64,000 nt of DNA from Bigelowiella natans CCMP2755 (Eukaryota > Cercozoa > Chlorarachniophyceae), in NCBI GenBank assembly GCA_000320545.1, contig ADNK01001162.1, forward strand, positions 1 to 64,000. Reading direction: 5' to 3'. Positions 37,906 through 51,448 of this stretch are shown one piece after another; the first letter of the stretch is position 1, and each line of letters opens with the position of its first letter. Below the pieces are notes generated by a model. The model made no database searches. It saw only the letters and a program-made list of their open reading frames with translations, and was not told the DNA's origin. Both the position numbers and the translations under genes were made by a program.

Positions 37906-39494
37906 CAGATATATGGTCGTTGCTCTTTTCTTCGCCTCCTTGTCCAACTCAGAGCTGCCCAAGGAATATAGGTGGTGACGACGATAAAGGAGAACAATAT
38001 AAATAATTCTATCATTATACCATTGGTTATTTCTCCTATGTCAGTTGCATGCGTTCTCTCTCTTCTTGATACTCTTCTTCCTCATTTCTTCTATTCGAGT
38101 GTATATGTTGTTGTACCCTGGCTCAAGAAAGTGGGTGACATCTGCAATGTGAACCCCTACCCTGTAGTTGTTGGTGCCTAGTAGGTGTGGAGATGGGGAT
38201 GGGGATGGGGATGGGGAGGAGGAAGGTTTATAGTGAGGATGGCTGATAATAATCGATCGATATCACAACATCATCAATCAGCACAACAAGTACAGTCTTT
38301 GATCACGTTGTAAAAAAAACAAATATGGAGAAGTATTTATTGATAGAATACGCCTAAGGAACGCATAGTCGATTGGTAGTAGGTAGTAGTAAAACATAAA
38401 CGAATAACACTGTGTTACTACTTGGAAAAAGAAACATGAATACACCAGCACACACACACACAAACACACACACACAAGCATGCACCTGGTATTTTATCTA
38501 TGGATAAAGCATCGTCTAAGTCACGGGCGGTGGTTGGATCAATCGTGCATATTCGCTGTGGCCAAAGTAGTAGTAGTAGTAGTAGTAGTAGTGGAAATTA
38601 AATATGATTAAGAGGAAGATCATGACGATGATGATGAGAACAGTAATGATAAAAAGAGGAGGAGGAGGAGAAGGGAGGAACAACGAATTGTGCATAGTAT
38701 TTGGATATACACGAACGATCCAGTCAGTCGTGTGTTATCCGCTTGCTCCTGCTGCTGCTGCTGCTGCTGCTGCGAAAAAAAGCACCACACACCTTGTTCC
38801 TGAGGTCTAGACGTTTTTTGATTTCTTCATCAGGAATGGTCCATGGAGACTCAGATGTTTCAGATGAAGGATCTTCCATGTATTTCTCCAGACAACTGAC
38901 AGCACACATACATAGGTAGACATAGGTAGATAAATATATAGTGATGAGGAGGATGGATAACAAGTTCTCACTTGAGATGTTCTGGAAGAAACTTCCCGTC
39001 GAAGTCATAGTCGACTCCAGCTTCTGAAAGCAGGGCTTGAGTTTCAGCCTTGAGAAAAAGGAAAAGAAGTAGTAGTTGTAGTAGGAGTAGTAGTAATAGT
39101 AGGAGTAGAAGTAGTAGCGGCAGTAAGAGGAGGAGGATGGTAAAGAGCTACACATATGCTAAATGCAAAAATATCATCTTCATTATCTTTTGTGGTATAC
39201 AAAAAAACATGATACTTGTTGTGAAAAGGAGAGGGGTGAATTTCTTCTGTGAGTTTTTCTTGTTGTTGTTGTAGATTCCTTTGCTCTCCCTCTCCCACTG
39301 CTTCCCCTCCTCCTCTTAGTATAATTACTACTACTACTACTACTACTACTGCTACTACTACTACTACCTTGATGTTGCCTGTCATCCCTATTGACTCAAC
39401 TATGTTCACAAATGGCAAATTCTGGTGGATAGACCACTTCTGGTATCTGCCAATGTATAGTAGCAGTAGCAGTAGTGGTGGTGGTGGTGTGCAT

Positions 39495-39533
<39 letters not shown>

Positions 39534-39947
39534 CACCATCATCCAAATAGTAGTAGAACGTACTCAATAATAACACTCATGTTGCTGCATGCTGGTAGGG
39601 ATTTCTATCAGCGAAGAGGAATAATATGAAAATCATGTTGCTTTCAAGTATTCATGAGGTGATGAGACCTAGCATCTGATGTTTAGATGGTGATGAAAAA
39701 TGGTGGTAGGAAGTAATGACGAATATGAAGTAACAAACTTGCTCCATCACTCACTCACTTTGCAACGTAAATCATCGTCGGGGCATCCTCAGGGATCCCT
39801 AATACCACAACGAATGATGATATGATAATATTCTCGTTTGTCATTTTATATTTATTGATGATGATGATGATGATGGTGATAGTGATTTATCACAGCAGTG
39901 AGGCTGTTGGGAGGGATCATTTTGTTGGTTGCTTGGTACAAGAGCAA

Positions 39948-39982
<35 letters not shown>

Positions 39983-42424
39983 ACGATGATTCAATATGAC
40001 ATCATTACAGTAATCGCTCCTACCACCAGTACCCACCTCCACTCTTCTTCTTAACAGCAGCAGCCTTCTTCTCCTCAGGATCCTTCTTCGCATTCTTTCC
40101 AGCTGATCCTTCTTTTTCCTTACGGATGGCAGATAACATTTGCTTGTAGATCGATTGTGTTATCTTGCCAGAATCAAGAAGTGCTTTTGCCTCGGCTTCT
40201 TCATCTTTCTTCGTCCCAGCTGATCCTTCCTTTTCCTTAAGGATGGCAGATAACATTTGCTTGTAGATCGATTGCGTTATCTTGCCAGAATCAAGAAGTG
40301 CTTTTGCCTCGGCTTCTCCGCCTTTCTTCGTCCCAGCTGTTTCAGCTTCTTCTTTCTTAAGCTTGACCTCATTGATAAACTCTTTAGGCCATTTAGATCG
40401 TCCCACTAATCCTTGTGACAATCGTTTGTCCATCGGGATGAATCTGCAAAGGAGGAGGAGGAGGAGGAGGAGGAGGAGGAGGAGGATTGAAGGACAACCA
40501 AAATCATCACCAGCCATCACCACTACCACCATGAGAAGGAGGAGGAGGAGGAGGAAGATTGAAGGAAGAAGCAAAATCATCACCACAACCATAACCACCC
40601 CCCCTACCACCATGAAGGACTTCGTCGACATCGTTGCAATCACCTTGCCACAGACGCATTCGTTGGACGTAAGTAACCTGCAATGGTTGATGTTCACATA
40701 ACCATCGTTATCAGGAATTAGGAGGAGGAGAAGGCTCGATGTTGAATAGTACAATATATGTACTTCAGTTATGACAATTAGTAGTGCTGCTACCTGTAAC
40801 CTTCATATCTTCCGTCTTACTCTCGACAATCTTGTCATCCCAAAATAGATCATCATATTATTGTTGTTACCATCGTTATCATCATCATAATAATCACCAT
40901 CACCATTGCTATATACGTACTTAAAAGAATAGAAGAATTATTTTATTTAAATTTATATCTACCGCGACAACAATCCCCTTTAATTGCTCGTTATCGCCTT
41001 TCGCTTCTGGTGATGGTATGGTGGCATATCATAGGCGAGTTCATAGGTATAGTAACACCATTTGAGAAAAGGAAGGATTGGGGAGGGGATGTTTTGGGAA
41101 CTTCCTTTACATCCGCATCACAGCTTTATCTAGTCTACCCCCCTTTCTTCTTCTTCTTTTTCTTCTTCCAGCACCAACAACATTTATTCAATTATTCCCA
41201 TGTGGATTCATGAATTCGGTTGATTGCTGATTGATAATTAAGCTTATGCATATTGTAACAGAACCACTTCGATGAGAAATAAAATAGTCATGCAATTTAT
41301 TAATAACCTTCTTTTGTGCTATTTTTCCTTCCTTTTTCTTGTAGTATCTTTACTGCAACGATGTCTCCATTTAGTGCTCGGTTGCGCTCTTTAAATCCAT
41401 CAATGAGAATATCTCTAAATTAAGTGAAATGACATAGAAGCAGTGGGATGGGAGGAGGAGGGAGGGACGGAAAGAGGCGGAACAAGCGATGTTACATATA
41501 TTGTTGATGTTTGTTGTAAGTGGCAGTAGCAAAAACAAGAAACGGTACTACGATATGAAGGAAATATTACAGTGGAGACGGGTTATTGAAACAAATTCGT
41601 TAGAATGATATTGTTGCTACTCTTCTTCTCGGTATTTCTCCAATCCCCTCCTCCTCCCCTCGTTATCATCATTCGGAATAACAAGTTAGTTGTCACAGAA
41701 GAATTGTCCTTCTATTGACTCTATTCGTCGTCAAAGTTGTGTGTGTGTGTAGTAGTAGTACAAATAATAGCAACTACCTGATAGAAGTCCCAGTAGTATT
41801 TTTCTCTGCTGCTGCTGCTCCGTTATCTTCCCCCCTATAAACATGAGGAGCTACATACGCCTTCCGCGGATTCTTTCTATTAACGCGGATAGGGGCAATG
41901 ATAAGGGCGTCTTTATCACGGATAGAAGAAGCTGAATTAGATGCTCTTTTAGCTTCTTCAAGTTCTATTATTGACAAATGCTCCGCGAACATCGGTTTCC
42001 TCTTCTTTGGTTCTGCTTCTGTTGTTGTCTTCTTCTTCTTCAACCGTACGTGCTTCTCATCTTTTTGACCTTTCTGCATAGCGGTAGCACCACCAGCTGC
42101 AGCACCTGCCTTCTTACTCTCCAATTTTACACTAATAACCTTTGCAAATTCTGAAGAGGGAGGAGCAACAACAGCAGTTGCAAAGTCGGCAGAGGTAGGA
42201 GGAGGCAAGCTAGACGGGACTGGTTTTCCTATAGGAAACTTGCTCCTATTGTTTGTTCGCCAGTTAGTTGTTGATGATGATGATGATTGCGGTGTAATGA
42301 TGAAACTCCGAATTAGATTGCGGCACAAGACAATACGCTCTTTGATTAACTTTTTCATTGTCATGGTAACATTTTAGGTTAACAGATCTTGCTCTTGCTT
42401 CTTCATTATCTCATCGTTAGGTTT

Positions 42425-42468
<44 letters not shown>

Positions 42469-42488
42469 TAAGCCGGTGCGCACGGTGC

Positions 42489-42532
<44 letters not shown>

Positions 42533-43868
42533 ATTTATTGATGTACATTAGTTTTGCAACCACTAGCCAATCAACCAACCATCAACCATAGAATTACAAT
42601 GATGCTACTGTCTACTGCAGGTGCTACTACTACCGCTACACCTACTACTACTACTACTACTACTACTACTGAATATCAACGTACCAAGCTGGCCATCTCC
42701 TTATCTTGACATTGAAATCTGTCTTCGGAAGAAGAAGTGATTTCACTTTTCCCTTTTTACTTTTTTCCTTGGTCTTGTTTCTCTTCTTCCCATCTTCTTC
42801 TTCTTCTTGTTCTTGCTCATCATCGTCGTCATCATTAGTATTGATCTCAGAGTCGAAATTAGATAGGTTTATTGCCACCATCTTGATGCTACACATCATA
42901 GGACACAAGGCCCATTCATCATTGATAATCGTCGTTGTTATCACTGTAGAGAACATTTATCATAACACAGTACACCCACCTTATATCTTGAGTTTCAAAT
43001 CGAAGCAAGTTTCCAAATTGAATTGGATGACCCTGTTGGCATTACAAATTCCCAAATAGGATTAGATGATGTGACCTTATTGACATACTAGTCGGTCAGG
43101 CAGTGCATGGAAACTGTTGGAAAGAAATATGTGAAGAAGAATACTATGGTAGAAGCGAATAAAAATCGTCAATGTAAATGTTAGAATCAGCAGCATATCA
43201 AATTTGATGAATAGTACGTTGGAACCCAACTCGAGTTTACCTCGAACAACCTGCGTATACAAGCTATGTGATACGCTTACAACACGCACACGCACACGCA
43301 TCCAACATGCACACACAACATGTGAATGTATATGCACATTCACATAATGCACTAATAAAGGACAGCGTCGAATTATTACAAGATTGTATCTGTATGTCTG
43401 AGTTTTGTAATGCATTTCACTTGCATATGTACTGGATTATGAACCTTGTTTTTCCAACTTTTTTTTTTCCATTTGTCCACAACTTGGAGACCCCTTTTCT
43501 CACCTGCTGATCCTTTTCTTTCCTTGTGCATGGAAGAAGCTTTTGCCTCGGCTTCTTCGTCTTTCTTCTTCGATTCCTTGGCTTTCTTTTTTTTGTCTCT
43601 CTTCGCTTTTTTTTTTTTGGCCTTCTTTGACTGGGAATTGTCTCCTTCGATTTTAACAGCTGAAGAATGAGAAGCTTGACCATCATTGGGAGACAGGCGA
43701 AGTCTATCAAACTCAGCGTCCATTTCATCGAAGAACTAATGATATGATGATCATGAGATGATGGTCATGACACGATATTGCCTCAATATGGATAAGTAGA
43801 AGGACCTGCGTAACGTTTCCGTCTTCGGGGCCTTGGCCTTCAAATTCCTTCGGTAAACTAGGATCCAT
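32036..43868 (-). CDS. DIS3L2-type 3'-5' exoribonuclease (RNase II/RNB family)
   Basis: About 33 exons and 1250 aa over 11.8 kb. Junctions are in phase except around 34400-34580. Start ATG at 43868, stop at 32036. Exon 4 (41778-42245) holds [17 protein letters not shown], the cold-shock domain start; exon 5 (41308-41414) [20 protein letters not shown]; exon 9 (40037-40443) FIPMDKRL plus a tandem-duplicated module. The RNB domain follows: [13 protein letters not shown] (38486-38555, metal-binding Asp residues intact), [14 protein letters not shown] (38117-38177), [14 protein letters not shown] (37906-37954), [13 protein letters not shown] (37637-37702), VDRLAFS (37280-37410) and [18 protein letters not shown] (about 34321-34400). 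Next come [10 protein letters not shown] and an S1-like end. No PIN domain is seen, hence DIS3L2 rather than DIS3. Expected role: cytoplasmic degradation of uridylated RNA. Almost every intron carries microsatellites. Confidence 0.92.
33389..33512. repeat. (TC)n and (AT)n microsatellites in an intron
   Basis: (TC)n at 33389-33426 and (AT)n at about 33477-33512, the latter ending five bases from the DIS3L2 exon donor at 33517. Confidence 0.95.
34121..34206. repeat. (TC)n plus (GAT)n compound microsatellite
   Basis: Intronic compound array in the DIS3L2 gene, followed by (ACT)n at 34281-34320 that runs to the splice donor at 34320. Confidence 0.95.
37868..37905. repeat. (CTA)n array abutting a DIS3L2 splice donor
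   Basis: In gene sense the intron starts GTAGTAGTAGTAG directly after the CTG codon ending at 37906. Confidence 0.92.
38190..38219. repeat. (GGGGAT)n short tandem, potential G-quadruplex
   Basis: Four to five copies of GATGGG in a DIS3L2 intron. G-runs of four spaced by AT could form a quadruplex in the plus-strand DNA. It is too short and internal to be a telomere. Confidence 0.8.
40100..40333 (-). repeat. 117-bp coding tandem duplication in DIS3L2 exon 9
   Basis: Two adjacent 117-bp units (40100-40216 and 40217-40333) differ at only a few bases and encode 39-residue copies ending in [20 protein letters not shown] and KEKEG. The phase is kept. Near identity implies a recent duplication. 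Confidence 0.93.
42426..42529. repeat. Two (AT)n arrays flanking a 25-bp GC-rich core
   Basis: (AT)n at 42426-42465 and 42491-42529 surround TAAGCCGGTGCGCACGGTGC, in an intron of DIS3L2. Confidence 0.9.
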
Positions 43869-44924
43869 AATTAAAATGTGCACACGCGGGAGAGATAGAT
43901 AAAGTAATGTTTTGCGTAATATATATCTGTGACAATCCAAAATAAATGTCGCATGTTCGAATTCCCAAAAATTTATACATTTTGGCATTTGTTATTTGTT
44001 GAAGCTCTTTTTTTGGAATTTTCTGGGAATGGGTGCGTTTGAGTAAGAATGATTCCGAAAGTATCAGATCTTAATTTGGCAGCAACCAAGACATATTTTC
44101 CCAGTTTTCTCTAGGTGTTATTATACACTGCAGATATTCATCCAAAGACAACACTAACAACAACAACATAGCAGGCTTGATTGATTGAGATTGATTGAGA
44201 TTGACTGGCACCAATCATGCCAGCCAGTAGTGTAGTCACGAAGGATAGCTGCTAAATCAGCAGTAGCAAGCCATTTAGTTGTTGCGTCTCCAAATTATCT
44301 CTAAATGACACAATAATTACCCCGCCTTACCTCCACATTCTGACGTCTTCTCTTTTTAACTGCAACCGAGGGGACAGAGAGCTGAGGCTCTGACCACCCG
44401 ATCAAATCTGCAGCCAGCAGCCACCAGCAACCTGGGGAACGAACCATTCGACTGGGAAGAGTTTTTGAATTTTGAGGGGCTGTCGTCACCACCATCGAGA
44501 AGACTCCCTTTTTCCTTCTTCCTCATTTCCAGCCAGTCACGCCTTCAGACCTTCCCTTAACGCACAGCTAGCCCTTTTCTTTGAGAGATAAAACTCCAAC
44601 AGAAAATGTTCAAGCAAACAAAAATTCCTTGGGTAGAAAAACATTCTTATTCTTCATGAATACAACGGTTGCATTTCTCCTTCTTTTGAGCTCACGCTTC
44701 CACTTGTTCTACAAATACAAAGGTGAGACTTGGCCGGGCTGGTCGAACGACACGTGCCTTCTCCATTGCTCGAAAGATCCTTTCTACACCACTGGTCTGT
44801 AACAAATTTATAATATCATCCTTAAAACAACAGTTTGAATGTAAAAAAGGCATCAACTTTACCCTAAAATGATCGACTGCAGGTTTATTCTTCTACTTCT
44901 TATGGAACACCGTCAAGCTCGACG
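43869..44924. promoter_or_regulatory. Divergent spacer between DIS3L2 and Lon
   Basis: About 1.05 kb between the two head-to-head start codons, almost free of microsatellites, unlike the adjacent introns. It must contain both promoters. It overlaps the alternative ORF at 44656. Confidence 0.5.
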
Positions 44925-44998
44925 ATGGCTCGTTTGAACCCACGTGGAAAATCTGCAATATTCTTAACAACAAGGCGAAACTTTTGGAATCAACTTGA
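44656..44998 (+). CDS. Doubtful 84-aa ORF overlapping Lon exon 1 in another frame
   Basis: Exons 44656-44794 and 44883-44998 join in phase across a GT-AG intron. They give a hydrophobic leader (MNTTVAFLLLLSSRFHLFYK), a WPGWSNDTCLLHC segment and a second hydrophobic run (LFFYFLWNTVKL). The second exon covers the Lon presequence codons from 44925 in a different frame. It may be a spliced 5' leader of the Lon mRNA with a fortuitous ORF rather than a protein gene. No family is recognised. Confidence 0.25.
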
Positions 44999-46273
44999 TG
45001 GAGTCAGCTTTGCTAAGGTTGCAGGCAATGATAGCGATGGCACAAATGGTTCGTCGTACTGTTTATTATGCTGTCGGCATTAGACGCCTTACAGAGTCAT
45101 TATGTATCCACAGCAAGTGGGACGCAAGGATCTGGTAACCAGCTCCTACGACCGGTTGCAATACGATAAATGTTAATCTTTAAATTAATGGGGATGATTG
45201 TAGTGGATCAGCCAGATGAGAATTAAGAATTGATGCTAATTAGGGTGACATACCATCATTTCCACAAATTACGGCAATACCTCTGCAAAAACGACCATTG
45301 CTCCCAGGTTGACTAAACAAGTATAAGAGGGATCATCACATAAGGATGAGAAGAAGAAGAAATATGCTCAGAAGATGAAACAGTATTGTAACTACTACTT
45401 GCGTAGGCCCCTACTATCCTTTACCAGTAAATGATGCAGAACTAGCTGCCCATCTGCTCCGATTGCATTCCCAGGTTGTTTTTATGTACACGCCTCTACT
45501 CTCTCTCTCTCTCTCTCTCTCCCTCTCTCTCTCTCTCTATTTATCTATCTCTCCCTTTGAGGTGGTCGTCATACTTGAGAGAGGGAATTCTTATGGTGTT
45601 GTATCATCCTTCTGATGTGATAACATTTGTTTGTCTATCTATAGGGATCTCCATATGTTGGTGGATTCCTCCGTCGAAGTGATCAATCCAGGACAACAGA
45701 AACGACAACGAACTCTGATGGCCAGGATGTTAGTCATAATGTCTTCGTGCACGCAGAAAGGGGGAGGTCGGGGGGGGGGGGGGGATGATAATTGTAAGAA
45801 GTAAAAATAAAAAGGATCATGATGAGATGTCCAGAGCGGAGCTTGTGTAGAACTTTCTGAAGAGAGAGAAGCAAAACCATCAACACAGAAAGACGCCGAA
45901 AAGAGGAAGAGAAACAAAGTGAATGAAGCCAAAAGAGCAGTTGAAGCATATCCTCCCCCTCCTCTTCCTCGTACACCACCACTTGATTAGGGAACAGTTA
46001 GGGAAGAAGACACAAAAGACAGCAACTACAACAGCAAAGACGATGATGATGATGCGACGATGAATAAACATCACCAATCTGCTAATACAATGGGGGACAC
46101 GGTTTCGTCAGGAATCAAGGTTAGAAATAGAACAAGAACAAGGATCCCTGTAAAGTGTATCCGTTCACAAAAACAACAACTTCACGTGATTATATACAAC
46201 ATGCTTAATATTTCTACTGCTTATATTGAACAGATAGTGCAGTTCTTTGTTTGATATGATGACATATGTGTGT

Positions 46274-46315
<42 letters not shown>

Positions 46316-47182
46316 GTGTGCGTATGTGTGAGCGAGAGAGAGAGAGAGAGAGTTTGTCAAAAAATTATGATAATGAATTCTCATCGTATCTTAGCACTAG
46401 ATAGTATTATACGTGATAGATAACAACATTGGTCAAAAGTTGTTGTTGCATTGTACGCGCTGTGATTTATCAGTCGTTGGATGAGATAGAAAACGTTGGA
46501 ATACTAGCTCAAATTAACCAGATTGTCCGCAATCCTTACGATTCTGGGATACAGGTTGTAACAGATGATGATATTTATGATGATGATCTTCATCTGCTAT
46601 TGTTGTCCGACCTATTAGGAGAATATATTTCATTTAATGCCAACTGTCAGCAACATACCAACATCCATATCTCCTCCTTTTCATTCCATTGTTTCCCCCT
46701 TCTTCGTACCCCCCCCCCCCCCCCCCCAATCAAGGTTATCCTCCTAGGCCACAGAAGAATCAAAATTGAGGAATTGGTAAGTATGCTGCTGATGCTTCTT
46801 CGTTGCATACTTGTCGTGTATACTGATCGTTATGTCATTGCGCGGACCTATCTTGTCAGAGAAAGCACAATAAGCACATATCCATTAATATCATTATTAT
46901 TATTTTTTTTTGCATATCCTAGTATGATTCTTCCATGTTTACTACTACATTTATTCTAACATCTCATCACCTCAGTTGTCGGTGGATCCTGTCTGCAATG
47001 TAAAGATCACGCATCATCCTGATAAGCAATATAAAACCTCCTCTGATACAGTAAAGGTGCTCATGATGTGTGTAGTCATGATAAGGATGATAATAACAAA
47101 ACCATACAGTGAAGAAATGAAAGATGAAAAGAAGAAAGGCAGTTGGATACTGATAGATGGTGTCACAAACACGATCTAGTTG

Positions 47183-47213
<31 letters not shown>

Positions 47214-49738
47214 AGATCATCATCCTGACCGACAAGAACAGTAACAACAGCATGTTGCAGGCATATTGCAATGAACTATTGTCTACGCTGAAAGAGCTTC
47301 TGCAGTACAATCCGGTTTGTCATCTACCTCATCGTGCGTGTTTGTGTGTGTGCGTGATCATTATCCTTCATAGCGATGTAAGTGTTTGTGCATTTGATTA
47401 TCATCGTACCAACATCATCATCATCTTCCTCCTCCTCCTCCTCCTTTCTCATTTTTCCGTCTGAACAACAACAACAACAATAAATACTGCTACTACTACT
47501 ACTACTACTACTCTTGTAGGTTTTCAAGGAACAGCTGCAATTGTTGGTGGCAAATGTAGATTTGGGAGATCCAGGTATGCTGGCAGATGTTTCGGCTTCA
47601 TTAACTGCTCAAGATCAGAAAGCAGTGCAAAAAGTGCTTGAAGCCTTTGACCATGAAGAAAGGTTAGGGTTGGCTTTGGTTCTCCTAAGAAAGGAGCTCG
47701 AGGTGTCCAAACTGCAGAAGGAAATCAGCAAGAAAGTAGAGGAGAAAGTTAACGAAAACCATAGGAAGTTCCTGCTACAGGAACAACTCAAAAATATAAA
47801 ACGAGAGCTGGGATTGGAGAAAGATGACAAAGAATCACTCCTAGCAAAATTTAAAGATCAAATCCATTCAAAGGAAGTGCCTGAAGAGGCAATGAAGACA
47901 ATAAAAGAAGAGATGGAGCGTCTCTCAAGCCTAGAAGCGTCATCATCTGAATTCAACGTGACCCGTAATTATCTTGAATGGTTGACATCTCTTCCGTGGG
48001 GCTTGCACTCCAACGAGAACTTCAGCATTCGTCGCGCAGAAAGGGTTCTTGATCGTGATCACTACGGTCTGGAAGATGTGAAGAATCGAATCCTTGAGTT
48101 CATTGCAGTGGGTAAGAGGTTGGGGGCAGTACCACAAGGCAAGATTGTGTGTCTTATGGGACCTCCTGGCGTTGGTAAAACATCAATAGGGAAATCTATA
48201 GCAGAAGCTCTAGGTAGAGAATTCTATCGATTCTCTGTGGGAGGACTGTTTGATGTAGCAGAGATCAAAGGACATCGAAGAACATACATTGGTGCAATGC
48301 CTGGCAAGCTCATCCAATGCCTCAAAAAGACGCAAACGTCCAATCCAGTGATCATGATTGATGAAATAGACAAAATCGGGCAAGGCCATAGAGGCGACCC
48401 TTCCTCCGCTCTGCTGGAAGTATTAGATCCCTCCCAGAATGGTAGCTTCATGGATCATTATCTCGATGTACCCGTTGACTTATCACGTGTGCTGTTCATT
48501 TGCACGGCAAATGTTACAGAGAGTATCCCAGGCCCCCTAGCAGATAGAATGGAGTTTATCAGACTCTCAGGCTACATCTTGCAAGAGAAGTTGGAAATTG
48601 CTAAAGAATATCTATCCCCGACCGCTTTGAAGGAAACAGGGTTGTCGCGGGAGGAAGTAGAACTTACGGATGATGCCCTTGAAGCACTGATTAGATGGTG
48701 AGGAGGATTTAATTCGTAGTGAATGAGCTCATCATGTCTTTGCATGTTGGTATATGTGTCGTCTTACACCAGAAACATGCAGTAATGCAGCAAACGCACG
48801 CACACAAACTAGAATCATTTTCTTTTTCATCATCATCATCACCACCATCATCATATTAATTCTCAGTTTTGTGAGATGGTATATGATTTGATCTTATTAT
48901 TTCTCACATTATTATATTATCACCATCCTCCTCCTCCTTCCTTGGTAGGTATTGTCGAGAGGCAGGAGTCAGAAACCTTCAAAAGCACATAAATCGTGTG
49001 TACAGGAAGGCAGCTTTGCATTTAGTAAAAGCAGATGAAGGTTTGATTACAGGGGAGGAGGAGGAGGAGGAAAAGAAGGGGAAAGAGGAGAATATGTCAA
49101 CGGCTAAGATAGCCAACAAAGATGAAGATCAAAAGGAATGCGGATCATCATCATCATCATCATCGGCAGCAGGAGCATTATCAACAATCGCGAGAAATCT
49201 TTTCAACTGGGGAGGAGGAAGCGGAGGAGGCGGGGGATTTTTCTCTCCAAAGGCGAATATCAATCTGCCTATTCGTGGTTGTTGTTATTATAATATTACC
49301 AATATTTACACTGTTATTAACTTACTGCGACAGATTAAATCGCATCACCCTGATACAACAACAACAATAACAACAATAACAATAACAACATACGCTTGTT
49401 CTCTTTCTCTTTCTCTTTCTTCTAGTGACCAAGGATAACTTACGAGATTATGTGGGCAAGGTAGTAGCAAGTGTTAACTATCTATTTTTCATCCATCAAC
49501 TCAGCACTTCCCACGGCCAACCATGATCCCTTCGTTTCTTCCCATTCTTCTTCTTCCTCCTCCTCTTCTTGTTATAACACCATGCATGATTTCTCTTCCT
49601 CCTCCTCCTCCTCCTCCTCCTCCTCCTCCTCTTCGTCATCCTCCTCCTCGTGACTATCAGCCAATGTTTACATCTGTTAAACTCTACGATCACACACCTG
49701 TTGGAGTTGTCATGGGCCTGGCTTTCAATCAGGTGCTC

Positions 49739-49770
<32 letters not shown>

Positions 49771-50378
49771 AGTAAGTAGTGGTATTTGTTGAAGTAGTTG
49801 TTGTAGTGTAAAGAGGCGCTACATCAACGATTATGTGAGAGAGAGAAAAAGTGACAGGGAGAAAGGACAAAGAGCATTTAAAACAATGGATGAATAGTGA
49901 TGATTGAATCACTACATAAATCAGATGGGAGGCGCCACGTTGTATATAGAAGTTACGTCGGTTGACTCTTTCAAAGATGATGATGGAAGGTGGTGTGTGA
50001 TGATAATGATGATAATGATGAGGATGATGATGATGGTGATGAGGATGACGATGATGATCAGAGTGGTGGTGAGAGATAACAATGTAGAAGAAGAAGGAGG
50101 AGGAGGAGGAGAATGAAAGAGGGAACAACAAAGAAGATCTTACTAGATGTTGGTGATAACAGGAGCAGTGTAGATTTGTTGTAGAAGAATGTTTTGTTAT
50201 TATCATCATGATCATTATGATCATCACCATCTATCACCGTTATCGTAGGGCTGGTCTGAAGTGTACAGGGCAGTTAGGCGATGTGATGAAAGAAAGCTCA
50301 CAGATAGCGTATGATCATGACGATGATGGTGCTGATGATCAACTGCGCTGTGACTTCATGCACATATATATCTTATAT

Positions 50379-50418
<40 letters not shown>

Positions 50419-50575
50419 TTGTAGTAGTATACGAATGAGAACAGCGAGCAGGATACCCTCCTCTCCCATAATGCAATATATTATTAAATACTGAACTGTA
50501 CCAAGATAGCGATCTTGAAGCCTTCACCAGAGAGGAGGAGGACAAAAGTGCCGATTTAATAACATATATAAACAT

Positions 50576-50616
<41 letters not shown>

Positions 50617-51410
50617 TATACTGCTCGAATGATGTTGAATTAACATAATAATAGATGGACGGTCGCGAAGAAAGTCCTTCGAGATCGTGATCCTTCAAAC
50701 CTATTCTTCTCGCAAAACTCACTACATATGCACGTTCCAGAAGGTCATGGTTTAATTCGGAAAATCATTGCTTTCCAACTACTTCCTACGCCTCACGTGT
50801 GATGACAATAGTGACACATAAGTACAGCATAGACTGCATATTATTTTAACAAATACAGCAACTCAGACTGCATACTAATATAACAATAACAACAACACAG
50901 GGGCCACACCAAAAGACGGTCCCTCTGCAGGGATCACCATGGTAATTGGTAGTAGTGTAGTAGTAGTAGTAGTTGTTGTTGTTGTAGTAATGGTGGTACT
51001 TTCCTTCTGCATCACTCACTTCTTTCTGTGTATGATCATGATCATCATCCATGAATAATTACCATCAGGTAACCGCACTGTTATCTGTAGCATCTGGGAA
51101 GCAGGTTGTGTTACATATATGTATAATACTGTGATGGTACTAGTGCACTTTTATTTATTCAATGCCTCGTCATAACAATCATAACATGCCATGAATGCCA
51201 GTACTACTTAAAGCGGTAGTATTTTGGGAGACACTTAATGATCGTTTTCGAGGTCAGAAAAGCACAGCAAAATCCGCAAAGGAAGATAATATGTATTGTT
51301 GCTACTACCACTCTACTACTACTACTACTACTGCTACCACTATAGGTTAGAAAGGATTTAGCCATGACTGGAGAAATCACTTTGACTGGAAGAGTTCTAC
51401 CAATAGGAGG

Positions 51411-51448
<38 letters not shown>

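Noticed and set aside
38190..38219. GGGGAT repeat as an internal telomere
   Set aside because: Only four to five units, inside an intron and not the usual telomere unit; kept as a possible quadruplex only.
45829..45990. Plus-strand ORF with [18 protein letters not shown] as an extra Lon exon
   Set aside because: It needs phase 1 at its start, while the preceding exon ends in phase 0, and it runs to TAG at the acceptor that does fit (45991).
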